64,000 nt of DNA from Saccharopolyspora hirsuta (lineage in GTDB: Bacteria; Actinomycetota; Actinomycetes; Mycobacteriales; Pseudonocardiaceae). The stretch's first letter is position 1. Every line of letters starts with the position of its first letter. This document shows, in pieces, positions 52,621 through 61,075 of the stretch. The stretch spans positions 248,001 through 312,000 of the forward strand of contig NZ_VWPH01000011.1 in the NCBI RefSeq assembly GCF_008630535.1, in the 5' to 3' direction. Made by a program: the position numbers and the translations under genes. The notes beneath the pieces were generated by a model, which made no database searches, had not been told where the DNA came from, and worked only from the letters and a program-made list of their open reading frames with translations.

Positions 52621-52666
52621 GTCGTGAGTGCGTAACAGTGTTCGAACACTGTTACGCACTCACGAC
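52621..52666. terminator. 46-nt perfect palindrome, copy 3
   Basis: Identical in sequence to the copies at 19929 and 51437. It starts 4 nt after the AbiEi-like gene stop, so this gene is bracketed by two copies in direct sequence identity, 1.18 kb apart. Confidence 0.85.
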
Positions 52667-52711
52667 CTAGGTCGGGGCGGGGTGGCGGGGCGCCGGTGAG
52701 AAGCTGGTGCG

Positions 52712-53098
52712 GTGAGCACTGTCGAACGATGTCCCTGCGGGCTCGGTGAGCCGTTCGCCGAGTGCTGCGGTCGCCTGCACGCCGGTGCGGGGCGCGCGAG
52801 CACGGCCGAGCAGTTGATGCGGTCGAGGTTCAGCGCGTTCGCGGTCGGCGATGTCGCGTACCTGCTGGCCTCCTGGCACCCGTCGACCCGGCCGGGGGAG
52901 CTGGAGCTCGATCCCGAGCAGCGCTGGGTGCACCTGGAGGTCCTGGAGCGCAGCGGTGGCGGGCCGTTCGACTCCGAGGGCTCCGTGCGGTTCCGGGCGC
53001 ACTACCGGCTGCCGGGGGAGAAGGGGACGTTGACCGAGCACAGCCGCTTCGTCAAGGAGGGCGGGGCCTGGTTCTACGTCGACGGCGACCACGGGTGA
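52712..53098 (+). CDS. YchJ-like (UPF0225) SEC-C motif protein
   Basis: 128 residues. The N-terminal metal-binding motif is ERCPCGLGEPFAECCGRLH (a SEC-C-like CxC...CC arrangement), followed by the YchJ core RSRFSAFAVGDVAYLLASWHP and FRAHYR. Function is unknown for the family. GTG start 52712. Separated from the MerR gene by 54 bp. Confidence 0.9.
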   Translation: MSTVERCPCGLGEPFAECCGRLHAGAGRASTAEQLMRSRFSAFAVGDVAYLLASWHPSTRPGELELDPEQRWVHLEVLERSGGGPFDSEGSVRFRAHYRLPGEKGTLTEHSRFVKEGGAWFYVDGDHG

Positions 53099-53152
53099 TC
53101 GGCGCGCCACGGGCTTCGGCGCGGTTCGAACACGGGAACTAGACTTCGTCGG

Positions 53153-53896
53153 GTGGCGGAATACCGGATCGACGATCTTGCTCGGGCAGCCGGGACGACG
53201 GTGCGCAACGTGCGCGTCTACCAGGACCGGGAGCTGCTGCCGCCACCGCGGCGGCAGGGGCGGACGGCGATCTACTCCGACGCGCACCTGGTCCGGCTGC
53301 GGCTGATCATCAACATGCTGGAGCGCGGCTACGCGTTCGCCCAGATCAAGGAGATGATCTCGGCCTGGGAGTCGGGCCGCAGCCTCGGCGACGTGCTCGG
53401 CCTGGAGGAGGTCGTCGGCGAGTCCTGGGCGGAGGAAGCCCCCCGCGCGGTCACCGCCACCGAGCTGCGCCGGATGTTCGGCAAGCAGTTCAGCCCCGGC
53501 AACGTCAAGCGCGCCATGGAGCTCGGCCTGCTGGAGCGGCGCGGGCGCGGGTTCATCTCCCCGAGCCCGCAGCTGCTCGACGCCGGTGCCGAGCTGGTGA
53601 GCCTCGGCGTCCCGCTCGGCGAGGTGCTGGACCTGGCCGAGCAGCTCCAGCAGGACATCGACCACGTCGCGGGTCACCTGGTGGAGATGGTCCGCAAGCA
53701 CGTCCTGACCCGCCCGGTCCCGACCGAGGAAGAGGTCCCGTACTACAGCGACGTCCTCCAGCGCCTCCGCCCGCTGGTGATGTCGGCCCTCAACGCGGCG
53801 GCGGCCCGCTCGGCGGCGCGGGTCATCCCGGAGGTGCTCGGCGACCGCCTGATCGAGATGCTCGCCAAGTCCGAGGGGCAGGCCAAGCGGGCCTGA
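53153..53896 (+). CDS. MerR family transcriptional regulator
   Basis: 247 residues. N-terminal MerR HTH (about 3-70: YRIDDLARAAGTTVRNVRVYQDRELLPPPRRQGRTAIYSDAHLVRLRLI), then a long helical effector region. There is no cysteine pattern for metal sensing, so a small-molecule or other signal is likely. GTG at 53153 lies 7 nt behind TAGACT (53140-53145), a good actinobacterial -10, so the mRNA is probably leaderless. Confidence 0.9.
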   Translation: MAEYRIDDLARAAGTTVRNVRVYQDRELLPPPRRQGRTAIYSDAHLVRLRLIINMLERGYAFAQIKEMISAWESGRSLGDVLGLEEVVGESWAEEAPRAVTATELRRMFGKQFSPGNVKRAMELGLLERRGRGFISPSPQLLDAGAELVSLGVPLGEVLDLAEQLQQDIDHVAGHLVEMVRKHVLTRPVPTEEEVPYYSDVLQRLRPLVMSALNAAAARSAARVIPEVLGDRLIEMLAKSEGQAKRA

Positions 53897-54124
53897 CACC
53901 GCCGGGGCGCAACCGGTGCTGCCCGGGAGCGGCTGCGCCGCGTGTCGGGGGCGCAGCCGGTCCCCGGTGGACCTCCGCCGCCGAACACGCCTCGTGCGCG
54001 GCGAGGTGCCGGACCGCAATCCGGTGCTCACGGGGTCTTCACAACCGCGCAACGGTGTCCGATGTGGACGTTCGTCTGCGTTCTCATCGGCTGGGAAGTC
54101 GTTTCCGCGAAGGCCGTTCCGTCC
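53897..54124. other. Spacer between MerR gene and the sulfur operon
   Basis: About 230 bp with no supported gene and no striking hairpin. It should contain the upstream control sites of the sulfur operon, but I do not recognise any defined operator in it. Confidence 0.3.
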
Positions 54125-54130
54125 TATTCT
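54125..54130 (+). promoter_or_regulatory. -10 box of the sulfur operon leader
   Basis: TATTCT fits the actinobacterial TAnnnT -10 consensus and lies 6 nt before the leader peptide GTG, so the start site would coincide with the start codon (leaderless transcript). A -35 box is not clear. Confidence 0.55.
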
Positions 54131-54136
54131 CGGCGC

Positions 54137-54211
54137 GTGCTCTCGCCCAACACGTTCGTCGAACGGCGCGCCATCGATCTGATGCGCGTCACGTGTTGCT
54201 CGTGTCGTTGA
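54137..54211 (+). CDS. Cysteine-rich leader peptide (24 aa) of the sulfur operon
   Basis: GTG-initiated 24-codon ORF ending TCCSCR-stop, with three cysteines in the last five residues and the ERRAIDL segment in the middle. This matches the actinobacterial leader-peptide pattern (arginine pair, then V/I-D-L, then terminal Cys and Arg) found upstream of sulfur genes, where ribosome stalling at Cys codons under cysteine shortage raises downstream expression. The stop lies 113 bp before the SsuA-like gene. Function is inferred from pattern and context. Confidence 0.75.
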   Translation: MLSPNTFVERRAIDLMRVTCCSCR

Positions 54212-54264
54212 TCTGACGACCGCGTCGATCCGCTGCCGTTCCCGCACGGCATCCCCATTCCCGC

Positions 54265-54283
54265 ACCCCGCGTTCGGCGGGGT
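54265..54283 (+). promoter_or_regulatory. Attenuator hairpin candidate after the leader peptide
   Basis: ACCCCGC (54265-54271), loop GTTCG, GCGGGGT (54277-54283), followed by CGTTCCCC. It lies midway between leader stop and ssuA-like start and could terminate transcription or mask the ribosome binding site unless leader translation stalls. Confidence 0.5.
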
Positions 54284-54324
54284 CGTTCCCCTGCGCCGGA
54301 GAAGCACCGAGAAGTAGGTGACGC

Positions 54325-55413
54325 ATGTCCTCGTCGACCCGCGCCGGGCGGATTCGCCCGGCCCCCCTGATCCGGTTCGTCGCCGGGTTCGCCGCACTGC
54401 TGGCGTTCACCGGTTGCGCCGCTGGCGGGGCGTCCGCTGAGCTGCCCGCGGACGCCCCGCTGCCCACCGAGGTGCCGCCCGGCACCGAACTCGTCGTCGC
54501 CGACCAGCAGGAACGGGTGCAGACCTTGTTCCGCGCCTCCGGTGAGCTCGACAAGATCCCGGCCCGGGTCGAGTTCGCCAACTTCGTCGGCGGCCCCGAG
54601 GTGCTGGAGTCGTTCCGCGCCGAAGCCACCGATGTCGCCATCGTCGGCGACACCCCGCCGATCCACGCGCAGGCCTCCGGCGAGGACGTGCCGATCGTCG
54701 CGGCGTTCCGCATCGACCCGAACTCGACCCGTTTCGCGGTGGCCCCCGGCGTGCAGGTGCGCACCCTGCCGGAGCTGCGCGGCAAGAAGATCGCCTACGC
54801 CGAGGGCACCGCGCAGCAGACGGCGGTGCTGCGGGCGCTGGAGAAGGCCGGTCTGCGCACGGAGGACGTGCAGCTGGTCCGCTTGCAGCTGGCCGAGTTC
54901 AACGACGCGGTGCGCACGGGCGCGGTGGATGTCGCGCCGCTCAACGAGCCCCGGCTGACCCGCTTCCTCGCCCAGACCGGGGGCCGCGGCACCACCATCC
55001 CGGTCGCGGAGACCGACGGGACCTCCACGGGCGTCAGCTACCTCTACACCCGGCGCGCGGCGCTGGAGGATCCCGCGAAGGCCGCGGCGATCAGGGCGTT
55101 CGTCGAGCACTTCGCGGCGGCTCGCCAGTGGGCGGCGACGCATCCCGCCGAGTGGATCGACGCCTACTACGTCCGGAGCCAGGGCGTGACCCGCGCCGAC
55201 GGCGAGCGGATCGTGGCTTCCGAGGGCACCGTCGAGTTCCCCCGGCTGGCGTCGCTCATCAGCACGCAGCAGCACACCATCGACCTGCTCGCCGCGGCCG
55301 GTGGCCTGCCGAAGCCGTTGAACGCCCACGACCACTTCGACCTGCGCTTCGACGCGGTGCTCGACGAGTCGGTCCGGCGCAGCGGCGGCATCCGGGAGGG
55401 CAGCGGTGGCTGA
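54325..55413 (+). CDS. ssuA: ABC transporter substrate-binding lipoprotein, SsuA-like
   Basis: 362 residues. Lipoprotein signal with lipobox FTGC (Cys31) after IRFVAGFAALLA. The periplasmic-type binding fold of the SsuA/TauA (NMT1-like) class shows TDVAIVGDTPPIHAQASGEDVPIVAAFR and LRGKKIAYAEGTAQQTAVLRALEKAGL. Probable ligand: an aliphatic sulfonate or other organosulfur compound, judged from family, the FMN-type oxygenase in the operon and the Cys leader. The stop overlaps the permease gene. Confidence 0.88.
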   Translation: MSSSTRAGRIRPAPLIRFVAGFAALLAFTGCAAGGASAELPADAPLPTEVPPGTELVVADQQERVQTLFRASGELDKIPARVEFANFVGGPEVLESFRAEATDVAIVGDTPPIHAQASGEDVPIVAAFRIDPNSTRFAVAPGVQVRTLPELRGKKIAYAEGTAQQTAVLRALEKAGLRTEDVQLVRLQLAEFNDAVRTGAVDVAPLNEPRLTRFLAQTGGRGTTIPVAETDGTSTGVSYLYTRRAALEDPAKAAAIRAFVEHFAAARQWAATHPAEWIDAYYVRSQGVTRADGERIVASEGTVEFPRLASLISTQQHTIDLLAAAGGLPKPLNAHDHFDLRFDAVLDESVRRSGGIREGSGG

Positions 55414-56284
55414 GCAGGTGTCGCAGCGGTGGGGATTGCGCGCGGAATCGCCCACCGGCTCGCTCGCGGAGCGCCGCGCTCGTGCGAAATCGCCGGGAGC
55501 GCCCGGTCAGCGGCGGCTCGGCCCGGGCCGCAAGATCCCGTTCCTCCGGTTGGTCGGCCCGGTCGTGCTGCTGCTGGCCTGGCAGCTGTCCGCCAGCACC
55601 GGTCTGCTCGATCCGCACACGCTGACGCCGCCCGCGCAGGTGCTGGCCACGGCCGGGGAACTGCTCGCCGACGGGCGGCTGCAGGAACACCTGCTCACCT
55701 CGCTGGGGCGGGCTTCGGTGTCGCTGGTGCTGGGCGTCGCGATCGGGCTGGCGCTGGCGCTGGTGGCCGGGCTGAGCCGCGTCGGCGAGGCCCTCATCGA
55801 CGGTCCGGTGCAGATCAAGCGGGCGATCCCGACGCTGGCGCTGATCCCGCTGGCGATCATCTGGTTCGGCATCGGCGAGGGCATGAAGATCACGGTGGTG
55901 ACGCTGGCCGTGCTGGTGCCGGTCTACCTCAACACGCACGCCGCGCTGCGCGGCGTCGACCACCGGTTCGTGGAGCTGGCCGAGACCGTGCGGCTGAGCC
56001 GTCGGCAGTTCGTGCGGCGGATCGCGATTCCCGGTTCGCTGCCGGGGTTCTTCACCGGGCTGCGGATGGCGGTGACCATCTCGTGGCTGGCGCTGGTGGT
56101 GGTGGAGCAGATCAACGCGACCAGCGGGATCGGCTCGCTGATGACGCAGGCCCGCAACTACGCGCAGACCGATGTCATCGTGGTCGGCCTGGTCATCTAC
56201 GCCTTGTTCGGGCTGCTGTCGGACAGCGTCGTGCGATTCGCGGAAGGGCGGGTGCTGTCGTGGCGGCGGACGTTGGACAGCTGA
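55406..56284 (+). CDS. ssuC: ABC transporter permease, SsuC-like
   Basis: 292 residues: an N-terminal charged extension of about 45 residues, then six TM helices. The binding-protein-dependent transport loop (EAA motif) appears as ELAETVRLSRRQFVRRIAIPGSLPGFFTGLRMAV. The membrane component for organosulfur uptake. GTG start 55406 overlaps ssuA by 8 bp. Confidence 0.88.
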   Translation: MAEQVSQRWGLRAESPTGSLAERRARAKSPGAPGQRRLGPGRKIPFLRLVGPVVLLLAWQLSASTGLLDPHTLTPPAQVLATAGELLADGRLQEHLLTSLGRASVSLVLGVAIGLALALVAGLSRVGEALIDGPVQIKRAIPTLALIPLAIIWFGIGEGMKITVVTLAVLVPVYLNTHAALRGVDHRFVELAETVRLSRRQFVRRIAIPGSLPGFFTGLRMAVTISWLALVVVEQINATSGIGSLMTQARNYAQTDVIVVGLVIYALFGLLSDSVVRFAEGRVLSWRRTLDS

Positions 56285-57000
56285 AGGTCCGGAGTGGACG
56301 AGCCGTGCGGGTGCGCGGTCTGGTGCGCGGTTTCGGCGACCGGGTGGTGCTCGACGGCATCGACCTCGACATCGCGGCGGGCGAGTTCGTCGCGCTGCTG
56401 GGGCGCAGCGGCTCGGGCAAGAGCACGTTGCTGCGCGCGCTCGCCGATCTCGACCACGACGTCAGCGGCAGCGGGGAGGCGAGCGTGCCGGACAACCGCG
56501 CCGTCGTCTTCCAGGATTCGCGGCTGCTGCCGTGGGCGCGGGTGCTCGACAACGTCACGCTCGGCCTGTCCGGTGCGGCCGAGCGGGGGCGCGCGATGCT
56601 CGCGGAGGTCGGGCTCGCCGGGCGCGAACGCTCCTGGCCGAACGCGCTCTCCGGCGGTGAGCAGCAACGCGCGGCGCTCGCCCGCTCGCTGGTGCGCGAA
56701 CCCGAACTCCTGCTCGCCGACGAACCGTTCGGCGCGCTCGACGCGCTGACCCGGATCCGGATGCACCGGCTGCTGCGCGAGCTGTGCGCCCGGCACCGGC
56801 CCGCGGTGCTGCTGGTGACCCACGACGTCGACGAGGCGATCACGCTCGCCGACCGGGTGCTGGTGCTCGATCGCGGCACCATCGCCGTCAACCGGGAGAT
56901 CGACCTGCCCGCCCCGCGTTCGCACCGCGATCCGGGGTTCATCGACCACCGGGACGCCCTGCTCGCGGCGCTCGGGGTGACGGAGGACAACCATGGCTGA
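56260..57000 (+). CDS. ssuB: ABC transporter ATP-binding protein, SsuB-like
   Basis: About 246 residues. Walker A GRSGSGKST, Q-loop VVFQDSRLLPW, signature LSGGEQQRAALA, Walker B LLLADEPFGALD, H-loop THD. The LLPWARVLDNV motif is that of nitrate/sulfonate/taurine importers. Start uncertain: GTG 56260 (overlapping ssuC by 25 bp) gives the family's usual length; GTG 56305 with GGAG upstream gives 231 residues. Overlaps the oxygenase gene by 8 bp. Confidence 0.9.
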   Translation: MAADVGQLKVRSGRAVRVRGLVRGFGDRVVLDGIDLDIAAGEFVALLGRSGSGKSTLLRALADLDHDVSGSGEASVPDNRAVVFQDSRLLPWARVLDNVTLGLSGAAERGRAMLAEVGLAGRERSWPNALSGGEQQRAALARSLVREPELLLADEPFGALDALTRIRMHRLLRELCARHRPAVLLVTHDVDEAITLADRVLVLDRGTIAVNREIDLPAPRSHRDPGFIDHRDALLAALGVTEDNHG

Positions 57001-58330
57001 ACGGACACTGCACCTCAACGCGTTCCTGATGAACGTCGGCCACCACGAGGCGGCGTGGCGGCTGCCGGGCAGCGACCCGGCCGCGGCGACCAGCATCGCG
57101 CACTACGTGAACCTGGCGCGCATCGCCGAGCGCGGCACCTTCGACTCGGTGTTCCTGGCCGACACCCCGGCGCTGCGCGCCGACGTCGGCCAGCGCCCGG
57201 CGGTCGCGCTGGAGCCGACCGTTCTGCTGACCGCGCTCGCGGCGGCCACCGACCGGATCGGCCTGATCGCGACCGCCTCCACCACCTACGACGAGCCCTA
57301 CAACCTGGCCCGCCGGTTCGCCTCCCTGGACCACGTCAGCGGCGGCCGGGCGGGCTGGAACATCGTCACCAACGCGGTGGTGGAGGCGGCGCGGAACTTC
57401 AACCTGGACGAGCTGCCGTCGCACCGCGCCCGCTACCGCCGCGCGGCGGAGTTCGTGTCGGTGGCCCAGAAGCTCTGGGACAGCTGGGAGGACGACGCCG
57501 AGGTGCACGACAAGTCCGGGGTCTGGGCGGACGAGCGGAAGGTGCACGCCATCGACCACCGCGGCGAGCACTTCAGCGTCCGCGGTCCGCTGAACGTGCC
57601 CCGCCCGCCGCAGGGCCACCCGCTGCTGGTGCAGGCGGGGTCGTCGGAGGACGGCAAGGCGCTGGCCGGGCAGTTCGCCGAGGCGGTGTTCACCGCGCAG
57701 CAGACCCTCGACGAGGGCAAGGCGTTCTACGCCGACCTCAAGGAACGCGCGCAGCAGCACGGCCGCGCACCGGAGTCGATCAAGATCCTGCCGGGCATCG
57801 TGCCGGTAATCGGCGCCACCGAGGCCGAGGCCCGGAAGCTGGAAGCCGAGCTCAGCGACCACATCGTGCACAGCTACGCCCTGCACCGGCTGTCCACCCT
57901 GCTGGGCGTCGAGCTGACCGAGGCGGATCTGGACCGTCGGCTCGACCCGGCGGAGCTGCCCGGCGAGGACCGCATCGAGGCGGCCAAGAGCCGCTACACG
58001 CTGGTGGCCGACCTGGCCCTGCGGGAGAACCTGACGGTCCGCGAGATCATCCACCGCCTGGGCGGCGGACGCGGCCACCGCACGTTCACCGGCACCCCGG
58101 AGCAGATCGCCGACACCATCGAGCACTGGTTCACCAGCGGCGCGGCGGACGGCTTCAACGTGATGCCCCCGGTGCTGCCGAGCGGTCTGGAGTCCTTCGT
58201 GGACCACGTGGTGCCGATCCTGCGTTCCCGCAACCTCTTCCGCACCACCTACGCGGGCCGAACGCTGCGGGAGCACTACGGCCTGCCGCGCCCGGCCAAC
58301 CAGTTCGCCGACCTGGCGCACGCCTCCTGA
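56993..58330 (+). CDS. NtaA/SnaA/DszA-family FMN-dependent monooxygenase
   Basis: 445-residue flavin monooxygenase of the bacterial luciferase superfamily, NtaA/DszA/DmoA branch (LHLNAFLMNVGHHEAAWRLPGSDP start, STTYDEPYNLARRFASLDHVSGGRAGWNIVTN, and PLLVQAGSSEDGKALA). Uses reduced flavin to oxygenate C-S or C-N bonds; with SsuABC and a cysteine leader the likely job is releasing sulfite or sulfide from an imported organosulfur compound. No flavin reductase lies in the window, so a reductase encoded elsewhere is needed. Confidence 0.9.
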   Translation: MAERTLHLNAFLMNVGHHEAAWRLPGSDPAAATSIAHYVNLARIAERGTFDSVFLADTPALRADVGQRPAVALEPTVLLTALAAATDRIGLIATASTTYDEPYNLARRFASLDHVSGGRAGWNIVTNAVVEAARNFNLDELPSHRARYRRAAEFVSVAQKLWDSWEDDAEVHDKSGVWADERKVHAIDHRGEHFSVRGPLNVPRPPQGHPLLVQAGSSEDGKALAGQFAEAVFTAQQTLDEGKAFYADLKERAQQHGRAPESIKILPGIVPVIGATEAEARKLEAELSDHIVHSYALHRLSTLLGVELTEADLDRRLDPAELPGEDRIEAAKSRYTLVADLALRENLTVREIIHRLGGGRGHRTFTGTPEQIADTIEHWFTSGAADGFNVMPPVLPSGLESFVDHVVPILRSRNLFRTTYAGRTLREHYGLPRPANQFADLAHAS

Positions 58331-58337
58331 CCCCGGG

Positions 58338-58371
58338 CGGAGGGCACCTCCCAGCACCGGGGTACCCTCCG
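58338..58371 (+). terminator. Possible terminator of the sulfur operon
   Basis: CGGAGGG (58338-58344) can pair with CCCTCCG (58365-58371), 8 nt after the oxygenase stop; the remaining 58372-58597 shows no gene. Confidence 0.45.
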
Positions 58372-58597
58372 GGTGCGCTGCGGCGCCCGGATCGCCCGTC
58401 CACAAGTCCCTGGTACGCCGAGGCCGCGGTGCTCGCCAGGTCGTCGAGCCGGTGGGAGCTGCTGATCGGCAGCGCGGGCCAGTCGTCGGCGTGCTCCCTG
58501 AGAACCGCCGCTGCGGTGCTCGGGCACTCGCGCGCACGGGCCGTGGAGCCGGTGTGTGACACTCCTTTTCGACCCGGCTCAAGCTCCAGAGGACCCC

Positions 58598-59221
58598 ATG
58601 ACCAACGCAGCACCCGAGACCAGCACCTCCCGCACGGCCGCGGACCGCGTGGCGCGCGCGCTCACCGAGGTCTTCGCGCCGTGGGTGATCGTGGTGCTGC
58701 TCCCGCTCGCGGTGGCTTGGCGGGCGACCGCGAGCATCGGCCCGGCGCTGGGCTGGGGGCTGCTGGTCTCGGCGACCAGCAGCATCCTGCCGATGGGCGT
58801 CATCGTGTGGGGCGCGCGCACCGGGCGCTGGGACAGCCATCACGTGCGCGACCGCGCGGGCCGCTTCGTGCCGTTCGTCGCGCTGATCGCGATGAGCCTG
58901 GTCGGGCTGGGGCTGCTGATGCTGCTGGGGGCGCCGTGGCTGCTGATCGCCCTGGACATCGCCATGATCGTGTCGCTGTTCGTCACCGGCGGCATCACGG
59001 TCTGGTGGAAGGTCTCGATGCACTCGGCGGTGGCCGCGGGCGCGGTGGTGATCCTCGCCGTGCTCTTCCACCCGGTGTGCTGGGTCCTGCTGCTGGTGGT
59101 CGCGGCGATCTCCTGGTCCCGCGTCCGGCTCGGCGACCACACGACGGCCCAGGTCACCATCGGCGCGATCGTGGGCGCGGTCGTCGGCGGCGGACTGTTC
59201 ATGGCCCTCATCTGGTCGTGA
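58598..59221 (+). CDS. PAP2-superfamily-like membrane protein
   Basis: 207 residues with about five or six TM helices. PAP2-type catalytic elements are recognisable: HHVRDRAGR (basic motif), SMHSAVAAGA (SxH motif) and SRVRLGDHTTAQVTIGAIVG (SR...H motif). Probably a lipid or isoprenoid phosphate phosphatase, or a PAP2-fold protein of other use. ATG 58598. The stop codon is embedded in a copy of the 46-nt palindrome. Confidence 0.82.
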   Translation: MTNAAPETSTSRTAADRVARALTEVFAPWVIVVLLPLAVAWRATASIGPALGWGLLVSATSSILPMGVIVWGARTGRWDSHHVRDRAGRFVPFVALIAMSLVGLGLLMLLGAPWLLIALDIAMIVSLFVTGGITVWWKVSMHSAVAAGAVVILAVLFHPVCWVLLLVVAAISWSRVRLGDHTTAQVTIGAIVGAVVGGGLFMALIWS

Positions 59222-59260
59222 GTGCGAATCAGGGCTGGAACACTGTTACGCACTCACGAC
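59215..59260. terminator. 46-nt palindrome, copy 4 (left arm degenerate)
   Basis: The right arm is identical to the other copies (GAACACTGTTACGCACTCACGAC in two pieces, GAACACTGTTAC and GCACTCACGAC), while the left arm has five or so changes (GTCGTGAGTGCGAATCAGGG). The TGA stop of the PAP2-like gene (59219-59221) forms part of the left arm. Convergent gene ends 4 bp later. Confidence 0.8.
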
Positions 59261-59264
59261 CAGA

Positions 59265-60452
59265 TCAGACACCGTCGGCTCGGGCTCGGTCGCGGACCTG
59301 CGCGACGATGGGGGAGCGCTCGGCCGCTCGGCCGACCTCGATCAGCCAGCGGGCTTCGGTGGTGGTGTCCGAGGCGACTCCTCGGTACGGGGCGCTGGAT
59401 TCGTCCGGTTCCGGTTGGTGGCGGTGGCCCGCGGCGTGCGCGTCCAGGGCCGTGACCAGGCAGGCCGCCTCCGCGGTCTGGTGGGCCGCTCGTTCGTCGA
59501 GGCCCGCTTCCGCCGCGGCCCGGTGGGCCCAGGCGCTGACCGAGGGGTGCACGTAGGGGCGGAGGACCAGCTGGGCGTCGCGGATCTCCACCACCCGGCG
59601 GTACAGCGCGAACTGCGCGTTCGGCGCGACCATCCCGGTGGGCAGGGTGATCTGCGGGAGCTCCTCGGCCAGTCGGCTCCACAGTGGACGCAGCTGCCGG
59701 AGCTGGCGCTTGGCGCGCAACCAGGCGAACGGCAGCACCACCCGCGGCCCCCACACCGGCATGGTGGCCCCGAGCGCCACCAGCGCCACGCACGCCGCCG
59801 CGCACGCACCGCCGATCGGGTCCAGGACCCCGGGCTGGTGCCCGGCCACCGACACGACGGCGGCCGCGATCTTGCTCGCCGCCCAGAACCCCGACGCCAC
59901 GCAACCGGCCTGGATGGTGCGGAGCCCGGCGCGCAGCCAGCGGCGGCTGGTCTGGGAGATGTAGCGGCGCAGGAACCAGCCGAACGCCAGCGTGGCCCAC
60001 CCGATGTAGAGCGAGAACACGACGAGGTAGGCCGCCACGGCGGGGCGGTCGGCGAACGCGGCCAGGAAGTCGGGGTCGAACGGGATGCCCGCGGACATCA
60101 GCAGCACCGCCATGACCACCGCCGCGAGCGCGGCCACCAGGAACTGGAGCCGCATCACGCGGTGCGCCTTCGCGTCCTCGTGGAGCAGGTGCGCCAGCAG
60201 CCCGTGGACGCACACCGCCGCCAGGATGGCCAGCAGGTTCGCCGCGAGCCGACCGGAGTTCGGCACCGGCTCCCAGGTCGCGACCCAGGTCAGCGAATCG
60301 GTGGCGACCAGGGCGGCGGACAGGCCGACCGACCCGATCGCGCCGCACAGGTAGCGCACGCTCGGCGTCGTCGAGCGCCGCGACTGGACGAGCTTGGCGA
60401 CCGCCGCCAGCACCGCGATGAGGCCAGCGCCCTGCAGGACGATGCTGGTCAT
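59265..60452 (-). CDS. Seven-TM membrane protein, MAB_1171c/DUF6545-like
   Basis: 395 residues. Seven hydrophobic segments (about 4-20, 33-53, 69-90, 102-122, 137-161, 179-203, 212-233) are followed by a cytoplasmic tail of about 160 residues with LRPLWSRLAEELPQITLP, RRVVEIRDAQLVLRPYV and a conserved EARWLIEVGRAA end. This is the actinobacterial family annotated MAB_1171c putative transporter, although no transport has been shown. It is coupled by ATGA to the ImmA/IrrE gene. Confidence 0.82.
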   Translation of the reverse strand: MTSIVLQGAGLIAVLAAVAKLVQSRRSTTPSVRYLCGAIGSVGLSAALVATDSLTWVATWEPVPNSGRLAANLLAILAAVCVHGLLAHLLHEDAKAHRVMRLQFLVAALAAVVMAVLLMSAGIPFDPDFLAAFADRPAVAAYLVVFSLYIGWATLAFGWFLRRYISQTSRRWLRAGLRTIQAGCVASGFWAASKIAAAVVSVAGHQPGVLDPIGGACAAACVALVALGATMPVWGPRVVLPFAWLRAKRQLRQLRPLWSRLAEELPQITLPTGMVAPNAQFALYRRVVEIRDAQLVLRPYVHPSVSAWAHRAAAEAGLDERAAHQTAEAACLVTALDAHAAGHRHQPEPDESSAPYRGVASDTTTEARWLIEVGRAAERSPIVAQVRDRARADGV

Positions 60453-61075
60453 CGGCGCTTCTCGGGACCGCGGCGGGCGCTGTCGAACGTCGCCTGGATC
60501 TCGCGCAGCGTGCGGCCGGACTTGGCGTCGAGCTTGCGCACGCGGCGCAGCGGCGCCGGGGCGCGCCCCGCGCGGTACAGGTAGAGGCTGGCCACCAGCT
60601 CGGCCTCCTGCTCGGTGGTGGCGTCGAAGGCGGAGCGGCCGAGCACGCTCTGCACCAGGTCCCGCGGCAGGTCCGGCACCAGCGCCGCCACCAGCGGGGA
60701 GTCGGCGAGCTTGGTGTCGGAGTGCCCGCACACCAGGTGCCCGACCTCGTGCAGGATGATGTGCTCCTCGTGCAGCGGGGTGCTCGGCAGGTAGCCGATC
60801 ACGTCCCGGTCGGCCAGCGAGATCAGCGCCCCGCACGGGCTGTCGGACTCCACCGCGGACACCCGGCGCAGCTCGATCGGCCGCCCGCGGAGCTCGGACA
60901 GCTCGGCGATGAAGGTCTCCAGGTCCCACGGCGAGGGCAGGGGCAGGGCGGCGGCCAGCTCCTGGCACCGGGCCGCGAGGTCGCGCTGCTGGGACGGGGT
61001 CACCCGGCGATCCTCGCTCATGACCAGGACCAGGCGCGCGCAGCGGAACGACTCGTGATCAGGCTCATGCTTCAT
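60449..61075 (-). CDS. ImmA/IrrE-family metallopeptidase
   Basis: 208 residues, with zincin motif HEVGH at 109-113 and probable third ligand Glu in EQEAELVAS (157-159). ImmA/IrrE peptidases cleave a partner XRE repressor (ImmR, DdrO) to induce genes. The adjacent XRE gene overlaps its start by 11 bp, giving the classic repressor-protease pair. ATG 61075 chosen; ATG 61018 (MSEDRRV) is possible. Confidence 0.9.
   Translation of the reverse strand: MKHEPDHESFRCARLVLVMSEDRRVTPSQQRDLAARCQELAAALPLPSPWDLETFIAELSELRGRPIELRRVSAVESDSPCGALISLADRDVIGYLPSTPLHEEHIILHEVGHLVCGHSDTKLADSPLVAALVPDLPRDLVQSVLGRSAFDATTEQEAELVASLYLYRAGRAPAPLRRVRKLDAKSGRTLREIQATFDSARRGPEKRR

Noticed and set aside
51437..52666. Mobile element bounded by identical palindromes around the AbiEi-like gene
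   Set aside because: The palindromes also occur singly behind unrelated genes, and I see no transposase or target duplication; terminator use explains the position better.
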